NCBI GenBank assembly: GCA_026874595.1
Contig: CM049314.1
Span: 64,020,800 to 64,084,799 of the forward strand
Source: Sipunculus nudus
Taxonomy: Eukaryota; Annelida; Sipuncula; Golfingiida; Sipunculidae
Direction of reading: 5' to 3'
Length of the DNA stretch: 64,000 nt
Shown in pieces: positions 58,070 through 64,000 of this stretch. Under the pieces are notes generated by a model. That model ran no database searches. It was given only the letters and a program-made list of their open reading frames with translations, and was not told the origin of the DNA. The first letter of the stretch is position 1; each line of letters starts with the position of its first letter. Both the position numbers and the translations under genes were made by a program.

Positions 58070-58552
58070 AGACTATAGATTAGGCCTATCCAATGTCATT
58101 GGCAATGAAACGTATGATGAAGAGGCGGCGGCCGATATGGTGGCATGGTTCTTTCCGCGGCTGATATGGTTGACTTGACAGAGTTAATAAGGGCTTGTGG
58201 GCTATTGCAGCTGGCGGCCGATATTGCCTCCCGCTGGGCGCCGGCGGCCGACATGGTCCATTTGAGGCCGGCGGCCGATGTCGACGGCGGCCGATATGTC
58301 CCTAAACCAGATATGTCCACCAGGCCGTAAAGTGAATAATATTTATATTTTGAGTAGGTAAGGTACCAAAAATTACGCTTTTGCCTCTTTATGCCATTGA
58401 TGCAAATATTGTTTTGCAAGTTTGTCTTATGTAGAGATAATCGCGAAAAAACAGGTGGACAGGGGTGCTGGAACGGATTATAGTTATGTAACTCACTTGG
58501 TATATTCTCGCATCCCCTTGACAAACCATACTGTATTTCTGTATATCGACAT
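40988..58552 (-). CDS. DHRS12: DHRS12-like short-chain dehydrogenase/reductase, copy B (whole span, nine exons)
   Basis: Intact gene for a 320-residue SDR oxidoreductase, close to the 317 residues of human DHRS12; its substrate is not established. Exons: 58,497-58,552, 52,525-52,658, 51,385-51,467, 49,216-49,311, 48,613-48,694, 47,828-47,889, 47,340-47,538, 41,828-41,965, 40,988-41,100. All introns are GT-AG and all phases join (963 bases with stop). Motifs by residue: N-terminal MSIYRNTVWFVKGMREYTKS, cofactor loop TGANSGIG 46-53, NNAG 125-128, VSSGG 174-178, catalytic YAQNK 203-207, and C-terminal DRKP 284-287 with an acidic EEE. The start was chosen because the whole N-terminal segment matches the family. 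Introns 1 and 7 are swollen by mobile elements. Confidence 0.93.
41245..41395. repeat. CCAAT-bearing minisatellite in intron 8, copy B
   Basis: About five units of 31-33 bp with GATTGGCTA or a variant (41,249, 41,280, 41,310, 41,342, 41,372). Copy A has about four at 11,905-12,045. Confidence 0.7.
41557..41718. mobile_element. Short TA-flanked MITE in intron 8, copy B
   Basis: Ends CAGTGAAACC and, on the other strand, CAGTGGAACC, with TA on both sides. 162 bp. Orthologous to 12,294-12,438 in copy A, so it predates duplication. Pogo/Tigger-like by its ends. Confidence 0.65.
41828..41965 (-). CDS. DHRS12: Copy B exon 8
   Basis: Reads AVKMSMPDFYEKMKNRLRTA then DQGADTLVWLTISDSALKET and SGQFFQ. 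The GADT-hWL segment is typical of the SDR region after the active site. Acceptor CAG, donor GTATAC. Confidence 0.93.
42003..42176. mobile_element. Short TA-flanked MITE, younger insertion in intron 7, copy B
   Basis: Starts CAGTAAAACCTCTATATAAT and ends with GAGGTTATG before TA. Copy A has the uninterrupted sequence near 12,725. Same general family as 41,557-41,718. The right boundary is less sure than the left. Confidence 0.5.
42776..47284. mobile_element. 4.5 kb composite interspersed element in intron 7, copy B
   Basis: Copy A reads straight across this site (about 14,635). The insert starts AACAAGGGACCCATTGGTCA and ends GTCAGCTGAGCT, the same ends as the element at 32,755-35,190. An internal start recurs at 44,110 and an internal end at 46,775, which suggests tandem or nested copies. 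Three related modules lie at about 45,460-45,955, 46,145-46,680 and 46,790-47,220. Short ORFs are module repeats and not genes. Confidence 0.65.
45460..47220. repeat. Three diverged tandem modules inside the intron 7 insertion
   Basis: Each module carries a GATTTTGGGT-like or AATTTTGGGTAT word, TTTTTTACAAA-GCATTATGTTTG-like sequence, TTTTGATATTAGGCAGTC-TGAAGTGT-like sequence, and GGGGACATCTAA or a variant. The second and third each end with a (GGAC)n or GGACGGCC stretch and the GACTTATAGTCAGCTGAGCT end. Confidence 0.7.
47340..47538 (-). CDS. DHRS12: Copy B exon 7 (active-site exon)
   Basis: Reads VIVSSGGMLVQKLDAKDL, then NPFDGTMAYAQNKRQQVVM, ending MHPGWADTP. Contains catalytic Ser, Tyr and Lys (SS, YAQNK). 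Very close to vertebrate DHRS12 in this segment. Acceptor CAG, donor GTAGGT, 199 bases. Confidence 0.96.
47828..47889 (-). CDS. DHRS12: Copy B exon 6
   Basis: Reads GVHILTTSLIPVLSKTEKA then RV. Acceptor CAG, donor GTAAGG. 62 bases. Confidence 0.92.
47890..48612 (-). other. Intron 5 of copy B
   Basis: 0.72 kb, partly aligning with copy A intron 5. No repeat or coding sequence stands out. Confidence 0.6.
48613..48694 (-). CDS. DHRS12: Copy B exon 5 (NNAG exon)
   Basis: Reads VNNAGCMVNERTVSEDGL then EQNFATNTL. Acceptor TAG, donor GTGAGT. 82 bases. Confidence 0.93.
48777..48815. repeat. Truncated start of the GACCC-family element, intron 4 copy B
   Basis: AGCAAGGGACCAATCGGTCA followed by GCTCAGC matches the family start. 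A comparable remnant sits at 16,490 in copy A, also just upstream of exon 5, so the insertion is probably older than the duplication. Confidence 0.45.
49216..49311 (-). CDS. DHRS12: Copy B exon 4
   Basis: Reads DVHLHLLDMSEPRKVLQF and ends GKSLNVL. Acceptor CAG, donor GTAAGT. 96 bases. Confidence 0.93.
49648..49715 (+). repeat. Old tRNA-like relic (copy B)
   Basis: GGTCAAGTGGACAGTGCCAG and GGAGTCTGAGTCC resemble boxes A and B. Counterpart of 18,276-18,340. Confidence 0.4.
50950..51282 (-). mobile_element. tRNA-derived SINE, copy in intron 3 of copy B
   Basis: The minus-strand head reads GTGGCTCAGGGGTAGAGCAG (box A) and GGGAGTTTGAATCTCGG (box B). The body shares ATGCACCCATGGCCTGCAGG and a TGCAGTAGTC word with the SINE at 16,970-17,286. 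Same orientation as the gene. Copy A lacks it in this intron. Confidence 0.78.
51385..51467 (-). CDS. DHRS12: Copy B exon 3
   Basis: Completes the Gly codon and reads GTVHMVCRNKERGEAAVEEI then KETTGNQ. Acceptor CAG, donor GTACGA. 83 bases. Confidence 0.92.
51468..52524 (-). other. Intron 2 of copy B
   Basis: 1.06 kb, aligning with copy A intron 2 through most of its length. No further feature. Confidence 0.65.
52525..52658 (-). CDS. DHRS12: Copy B exon 2 (Rossmann motif exon)
   Basis: Reads SGYESASKHFKAGDLDVNC then VGKSFMITGANSGIGKVTA. TGANSGIG binds the dinucleotide. Acceptor TAG, donor GTGAGA. 134 bases. Confidence 0.95.
52928..53835. mobile_element. Probable MITE with hairpin ends, intron 1 copy B
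   Basis: The left end carries an 11-bp perfect hairpin, GTCGTGCGGAT paired with ATCCGCACGAC (about 52,968-53,000). The right end has a related but looser structure (53,758-53,812) with GTCGTGCGGAT and AGCCTC. The outer sequences TTTAGTACTACTATAC and, reversed, TTTAGTATAGTAGTGAC also match. No clear target duplication was found. Interior not coding. Confidence 0.4.
53981..54694 (-). mobile_element. 3' part of a second non-LTR retrotransposon ORF
   Basis: A continuous 237-codon minus-strand frame matching the region after the reverse-transcriptase catalytic core: KDLGVWVDDELSFEQYIPEL, then LYKTLARPIIEYGNPVWSPN, then RLRGDLIEVYKIIHGEYDP, ending near WNNLSGETVNADSLNAFKNR. The palm with YxDD is missing, so it is 5'-truncated or broken. 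Different family from 26,991-28,317. Lies in intron 1 of copy B, same strand as the gene. Confidence 0.85.
54808..54813. repeat. Target-site duplication TTATAG, left
   Basis: Identical to 58,478-58,483 on the other side of the 54,814-58,477 element. Confidence 0.7.
55425..56834. mobile_element. 1.41 kb TA-flanked element nested in the larger element
   Basis: Both ends start CCGTAAAATCTCCACTTAAA and continue ACCGC, inverted, flanked by TA (55,423-55,424 and 56,835-56,836). The opposite arm of the host element at 58,130-58,150 reads through the same sequence without the insert. TTAAAACCGC-like words recur inside. Short ORFs are not recognisable. Probably a non-autonomous Tc1/mariner-pogo relative. 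Confidence 0.75.
57951..58062. repeat. Compound (TA)n-(GA)n microsatellite
   Basis: About 60 bases of TA followed closely by about 43 bases of GA/AG. Confidence 0.95.
58497..58552 (-). CDS. DHRS12: Copy B exon 1 (start codon exon)
   Basis: Reads MSIYRNTVWFVKGMREYT plus AA, then donor GTGAGT. It matches the MSLYRS-VWFAKGLREYTK start of vertebrate DHRS12. Homologues at 6,882-6,937 and 25,590-25,639 identified it as a conserved exon in three units. Confidence 0.92.
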
Positions 58553-58730
58553 TTTGTTCGCTGTCAGTGCAAACTTTCGGACTGGGACTGTTCTGGGGTG
58601 GTGAGCTTCTTGAACTAGTCCCGTGTCTCTTATCTTAAATTATCTAAGTTCACGTGCCGGTACCCGTGAACTGAACAGAAACAGCGCACTTCGGTGCACG
58701 AACGTAAACAATACCACGTCCTTGCCTAAT
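58553..58730. promoter_or_regulatory. 5' flank of copy B (UTR/promoter candidate)
   Basis: The first 75 bases align with the flanks of copies 0 and A. At 58,650-58,668 lies TCACGTGCCGGTACCCGTGA, a near-palindrome with a CACGTG E-box. No TATA box seen. Confidence 0.35.
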
Positions 58731-58975
58731 ACGTCATCAAAAATAGCTTTGATCTTTGGCCAGTGCATACTAAATTTAACATAACTAGCAGATTTATTGG
58801 GGATGTCGATCCCCATCACCACCCCATCGCGCAAGTTGATGAACTTCATAAGAAATTCAGAAAACACGGTTTTTTTTGTTTGTTTTATCTGAAGTTACTT
58901 TATCTTATTGGAAACTGGTCCATCTTTTCTTTCATAAATTCATTCGTAGATTTTAATTTCAACATGGAGTTGTGA
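58731..58975. other. Unassigned region open in both strands
   Basis: The plus strand is open from about 58,730 with FIGDVDPHHHPIAQVDELHK, and the minus strand is open over 58,640-58,867 with KFINLRDGVVMGIDIPNKSA. Either may be a fragment of an old coding sequence; neither is recognised. Confidence 0.25.
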
Positions 58976-59667
58976 GTATTGCGTTCAACCACAATTTTAT
59001 ATTATACATGTTAGGCCAAAAAAAATAAAAGGTAGGCCCCTATGGTTCTCAGGCCCCGCCCGCATCAATTTTAAACCCCCGCATCAAAAATTTTTATTTT
59101 GATTTTCCAAAATAAGTTACCAATTTTGAGCTACAGCCGCTCGGACATTTCTTTCAAGAAGATAAAATCATACACTTTCCTTTGTTATGTAGTACTTTTA
59201 CTTGTTTAGCAAAATACATCTGTCATTATCAGGCTTTTCCCTTATCATTTGACATTTTTATCGAAACTTACCAAAAAACTGAAAATAAAAAAACCGCCCG
59301 CCTGCATTGATTTCTGAAAAAAAAGTGCCTGAGAACCATACCTTTTTTTATTTTGGCCTAAATGTGTTCTTTTTTTCATTTGCTCTCTCTCTCTCTCAAT
59401 TTTAAAATGTTTGTGTGTTTGTCTGTACACGTGTGTCTGCAAGATAACTTAAAAATGAAAGACGGAAGAATTCCCATACATGTCTGAAAGTGATCTATTG
59501 TCTTACATATGTATCCGCGGGCTCTTAAAATTTCCTGTACATTCCAAACTCATCGTATGACTTCAACCTTGCATTTTTAATGGCATGGTATGTATATTTT
59601 TTTCATAAATATGAATATAATATATATAATAACATGAACAGAAAATAAAATTCGTATATAAAAAACA

Positions 59668-59713
<46 letters not shown>

Positions 59714-59938
59714 CTTGAGAGAAATTTTATAGGATTCATAATATTAGATTACGATTTAAGTTATATTTGATATGCATAATTTATGCAGTTTTAGGGAAAC
59801 ATGTCGGAAAAAAAACTTTTCGAAAAAATGGATAAAGTTTTGGTGCAGTCCATTTCTATATACATAGACAAAAAGTATTTATTGTGTTTAATTTTCTTCA
59901 CAAAATCGAAATTTATCCACTTTTCAGATCCTCAATTT

Positions 59939-60006
<68 letters not shown>

Positions 60007-60401
60007 CTATATTAAATATGAAACCTTTGACATCTAAAAATTGCACTATACTTACAGACATCACTATACATAGATATATAAAGAGACACTGCATTCTTTT
60101 ACAACAATTTCAGAACAAAGTCTTATAAGAAAAGCTTTAATTCCCTCAATAAACTGTATACGTTGGTTTACTAAATGCTATACACACATTTTATTTCGAA
60201 CCCCCTTGCACCAAAAGGTGTGTGTGTTGGGGGGTGAGGGGTACCCTATATATGTAGCCGTATCATACAACTTCACAAATCAAAATTACACAGCTTAAAT
60301 TCAAACCGGTGTTTCTTCCGTTTCATAGTGTTTTCTTTCATGTTTCGTAATTCTCCTATAGCTTGTTAAGGAATTGTTACATGGTTAAATTAGACCTCTG
60401 A

Positions 60402-60440
<39 letters not shown>

Positions 60441-60719
60441 GTGCCAGATCTTAATCCAGTTTAGTTTAGAACTGGTATATATAGTCCTGATCACGATAAT
60501 ATAAAATAGCAACTTATTTTCTCTGCTTCATATTTGTAGTATAATATATAAAGTTAACTATATAATATTTATATATATAAATATTAAGTTCATTGGCAAG
60601 CCAGGAGTTTGTATATATATGCTGGAATAGAATATAATATATAATAGCAGTACCTAGATACTCTAATATACGTAACATAACAAGAAATGGAGTGCTCATT
60701 AACTATTTGTCACAGATTG
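58976..60719. other. Right intergenic sequence with microsatellites
   Basis: AT-rich; (TA)n at 59,671-59,710 and 59,941-60,003 and (CA)n at 60,404-60,434. No gene seen. Confidence 0.5.
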
Positions 60720-61090
60720 GTCGTTTTCTTTCATGATTCATTCAATCAATTGCATTGCTGCATAAACGACCATAGACGGTTACTAGTATTTATACACATA
60801 TATTCAACCAGTCATATATTATCCCTATAGAATATTCTTCTCCTGCCAGAGACAAAGAAAGATGGGGTTAAAAAAAACAAACAGCGAATAGCATTAAACT
60901 TAACCTTGTGCCATGAATAAGAGTTAACAAACCCACCATTAACTAAACTGTTCAGTGTGACGTAGAAGTTCGACTTAATTTATTCCATCAATATTTTGGG
61001 AATAATTCACGATATCATATAAAATCATAAAATAATTGATTGATAATCGATCATCCGTCGTTTTTCATCTTTCAAATACTACTAGTGTAT
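60720..61090. repeat. Diverged copy of the DHRS12 3'-flank sequence without a gene
   Basis: Aligns (about 70% by eye) with 10,813-11,160 and 40,130-40,450, sharing words such as GACGTAGAAGTTCGACTTAAT and TCATCCGTCGTTTTTCATCTT in their local forms. In the other two units exon 9 begins about 500 bases to the right. Here no exon 9 is found up to 64,000. Confidence 0.55.
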
Positions 61091-62480
61091 CACAAATAAA
61101 CACTACATAAATGAACTTTACAAAATACAAAGTGTCCATGGAATTTGAATCATGCACATGCAGCTAGCCGATCCCACATGGAACCCCTATTTGTACATAT
61201 ATTCATTCACTAACTAAAAGTTTCGTTGTGGTTTTTCAAATAAGTATATATAGTCAGATGACCGTTGCGACTTTGTTAAAGAAAAATAGTGTTTTTTTTA
61301 CTTAGGATACTAGTATATGCGGACTGCTTGAGAATTCTATCACATGTTATAGCTGGCATGCAGGCTGTACTTGTTGTTTCTTATTTTATTATTCTTAATA
61401 TATAAGTAGGGTTTTACCATGGTAAAAGGACCTTTAGATACTAAAACAGTCCAATATATTCTAAAGATTAAGTTGACTATAGTGGTATTTTGTAAACTTA
61501 AATTTGTTCCACAAAACAATTAGGAAATTTGGTTTGTAAAATTTCCTTGTGAAGCATTTATTCCTGGCAAGGACACACATGGGAGCAAATTTATTCTTTT
61601 GGGTGAAATGTAAAAATCCTGGGCTCTGAGAAATACAACAAAGTCCATTATCAGAGTATACATGTGTCTGTTATATGCGTCATAAAGATCTTTTTCCTTA
61701 GCAAAACACCGATACTGAAAATGCTATAGAAAAAGCAATATTAAACGATGTCATCATCGTGTGCTCGTTGAATTTTATACCAATAATATAACTTTGTAGA
61801 CATTATATAACTGAGACATTCGCGGGCCCAGTATTGACTCCATAACTGATTGAAATTTGAAAAGAGGGAGCATTTAGCTAAAGTAGTACCCTAATGGGCC
61901 CAATGTTGGCCCCATATTTGTTCATGTTACATTTAACTTTCACGGTCTGTCAGAAAAATAACACAAAATGTGTTGTCAAAACAGCGGTTTCAGTCTGTTA
62001 CGTCAAGCAGAAAATCCATTGTTTCAAGTATAAATAGGTACAAGTTCATTTGTACAGTGGTTTCGTATATAAAATTAATTTGTTATGAAAACATTAGATC
62101 AGTTATTTTAGATTCATCCCAAGCTACCTAAAATCTACAAACATATTCAAATAGTCATGAATATAAATAAATTACTCATAGTCATTCATGACGCATCTGG
62201 TAAAAAAACATTCGAACAAAGCAAATATAGATAAATTTATCATTCATGTTAATGTTTTTATTACGATAGCAGTGTAAGGAATTAAACCCACGTGGAAGTC
62301 TTGTGGGCCCATGTAAGCCCCCACATGATACTGTACCATGAAATGGACCTCTTCTGGTATGACGGAGAAATAGGCCTAAATCTTGAATTAAAATATCATA
62401 TTAAATAAACTGTTAGGGTACCATGCACATGCAGTGATGAGCTCCCAACTCCAATGTTGACAAAATTAATGGACACTGAA
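61091..62480. other. Unique-looking AT-rich sequence, nothing recognised
   Basis: No exon homologous to DHRS12, no long ORF and no clear repeat seen. Confidence 0.5.
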
Positions 62481-62499
62481 ACATGTTCATGAAACATTT

Positions 62500-62990
62500 G
62501 TGGGGCCCATTTGATGAACCCTTATTGTTAGGCAGACAAATTGCTCTGGAGAAAATTCTGGGCCGATCCGGGATTCGAACCCATAACGGTGGCGCACAAG
62601 TCCTGCCAACCAACCGCTTCGCTAGAAAAGCCAGCTTCTCTAGCGAGACAGTTCGGTTCGCTTTTATGTCATCCTGCAACACACCCCCTCTTAAGAGCGT
62701 TCTGCTATCAGAACAAGACATATTATCCAAGGAGTCACACTTTGGTGAGCTTATTCCCTGGGCCACAAAGTTTTGCCGTCATCGTTGGACGAGCCCCCAT
62801 TTTGTTACGAAGACAAATTTCTCAGGGCAAAACATTGGGCCGATCCCGGTTTCGAACCCATGTTGGTGGCGCATAAGTCCGGCGCCGGCGTACCAATCTT
62901 CTTTATCTTCTTGTTGCATTTGGTCAGCATGGGCAAAGCCCAAGGGAGGGCTTGTATAAATTCCTTGTGGGGCCCACGTGGCAGATTATG
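62500..62990 (-). mobile_element. Two tandem tRNA-derived SINE-like units
   Basis: On the minus strand, TAGCGAAGCGGTTGG (box-A-like) and GGGTTCGAATCCCGG (62,566-62,581, box B) form a tRNA-like head. A second box-B-like GGGTTCGAAACCGGG lies at about 62,847-62,862 with the same GGCCGATCC neighbour, about 280 bases away. The plus-strand ORF of 158 codons across it is a by-product of the repeat. Confidence 0.6.
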
Positions 62991-63224
62991 ACGCATCAAT
63001 TAATGTTCTATGTAAGTTTATACATGTTTGTGTTTCCACGTGGTTCCCACATGGCCCCCGAAGTAAGCTAGGGTCTGCATGTATAATGATCAACAGTTAC
63101 ATATATATGGACTTATAACCGCACATACAGAAGCACAGTAACGTATAATTTATACAGGGGAATCGGGGATATAAAAGTCCGTGTTCTAGGATGGTTTTGT
63201 TGGGAAATTTTGTATGAAGGCAAC

Positions 63225-63390
63225 ATGACTAATATAATAAACAAAACACATATTACAAACCTTGCAAATGTTTATGTAACTTTAATCGATTTAAAATATT
63301 AGAGTCCGGACATGACTAATATAATAAAAACAAAACACATATTAAATGTTTATGTAACTTTAAACGATTTAAAATATTAGAGTCCGGACT
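63225..63390. repeat. Tandem duplication of ~85 bp
   Basis: CATGACTAATATAATAAA through TTAAAATATTAGAGTCCGGA is present twice in a row. The second unit lacks about 15 internal bases. Confidence 0.85.
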
Positions 63391-63839
63391 TTGATTCGAG
63401 TCTAACTCGATTCCACTTTTCAGGAACTGTCATAAATAATAATTATGATAATAAATTTTACTAATATTCACTATTATTTAGCCAGATGCGCAATACCATT
63501 TTGAATTTACTCAAAGTTAAATTGCCCATAAATAATGCAAGTTTATAAATTTAGTACATAATACCATTACGGTTTGAGACATGAAGCTTACTTTTTGCAT
63601 TTATTCTGGTTATTCCAGTGTGATTTATTCCAGAAATGTTGCACCATAAACGTGACATAAAATGTTAGTTCTAAAAACAGAAACTCCAAAATTTTCCAAA
63701 AGCCCTGCGCTTTTTATTATACAGGAAGTGTACATGTTTCAGTGACGTAGTACACGGACATCGTAGACAGGTGGGCGAGGTTGCACGTAAATTATGAAAA
63801 TTAATCATCAACAGCGCTAATTATCGTCAGTTCCAGAAG

Positions 63840-63862
63840 ACAAAACACACAAGATGGTAGGT
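63840..63862 (+). other. Possible plus-strand first exon ending ATG|GTAGGT
   Basis: CACACAAGATG is followed immediately by GTAGGTATCC, a good splice donor. Genes whose first coding exon is only the ATG are well known, for example many ribosomal protein genes. Nothing downstream in the window confirms it. Confidence 0.15.
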
Positions 63863-64000
63863 ATCCAAAGTGAAAAACGATCACTTATCCCTTTTAAAGG
63901 TATACATCCTACCTGCTTAACGTTAAATTAGCTGTAGAGAAATGATGCACCCCCAGTTTCCATTTTCTGGCCTCGAGCCTGCCAAGCCCTTAATCAGTTA

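Larger units (their letters stand above)
54814..58477. mobile_element. 3.66 kb DNA element with 6-bp target duplication, beside exon 1 of copy B
   Basis: Both ends start TCCGTTCCAGCACCCCTGTC and continue about 35-40 bases inverted to a TTTTTTCG word. TTATAG flanks both sides. Copies 0 and A keep related empty sites. Inside the ends are inverted arms at about 55,270-55,420 plus 56,837-56,870 (left) and 58,100-58,330 (right), rich in CGGCCGATATGG-type words. A TA-flanked element (55,425-56,834), a GGCCATATTGGAATTC-type module repeated at 57,070-57,395, and a (TA)n(GA)n tract lie within. No transposase seen. Ends only 13 bases from the gene's exon 1 donor. Confidence 0.75.

Noticed and set aside
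57873-58178. 101-codon ORF with Tyr-Ile and Arg-Glu runs
   Set aside because: It is the translation of a (TA)n-(GA)n microsatellite.
62483-62959. 158-codon plus-strand ORF, the second longest in the window
   Set aside because: It spans two SINE-like units with tRNA box B sequences; several frames on both strands are open there, as is common in GC-richer repeats.

Overview
The window reads as nuclear DNA of an animal, most likely a marine invertebrate and probably a mollusc. It is AT-rich, its only clear gene is split by GT-AG introns, it is full of (TA)n microsatellites, SINEs, MITEs and truncated non-LTR retrotransposons, and no bacterial-style operon or long ORF is present. The phylum is an inference from repeat style and cannot be proved from this sequence.

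The one cellular gene family is a short-chain dehydrogenase/reductase of the DHRS12 type, on the minus strand in a head-to-tail tandem array. Copy B (58,552 down to 40,988) has nine exons, all in phase, coding for 320 residues with the Rossmann motif, the NNAG motif and a YxxxK active site. Copy A (25,6xx down to 11,649) has the same eight downstream exons open, but exon 1 has lost its ATG and carries a GC splice donor. A third copy, here called copy 0, is represented only by exon 1 (6,882-6,937) and part of its first intron; the rest lies left of the window.

Layout: 1-6,881 intron 1 of copy 0; 6,938-11,648 intergenic; 11,649-25,606 copy A; 25,640-40,987 intergenic, homologous to 6,938-11,648 but inflated by insertions; 40,988-58,552 copy B; 58,553-64,000 right flank. 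A diverged piece of DHRS12 3' flank lies at about 60,720-61,090 with no gene behind it, which probably marks the end of the array.

Because the units are homologous, each serves as an empty-site control for insertions in the others. This allowed several mobile elements to be bounded to the base: a 2.9 kb DNA element with 6-bp target duplication in copy 0 intron 1 (3,925-6,856); a 3.66 kb element with 6-bp target duplication in copy B intron 1 (54,814-58,477), itself containing a 1.4 kb TA-flanked element; TA-flanked elements at 18,747-20,107 and 28,402-31,203; a 5'-truncated reverse-transcriptase element at 26,991-28,317; and a repeat family that contributes about 2.4 kb at 32,755-35,190 and about 4.5 kb in copy B intron 7. 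No intact transposon gene was found. I found no tRNA or rRNA gene and no CRISPR array, and no other complete protein-coding gene.
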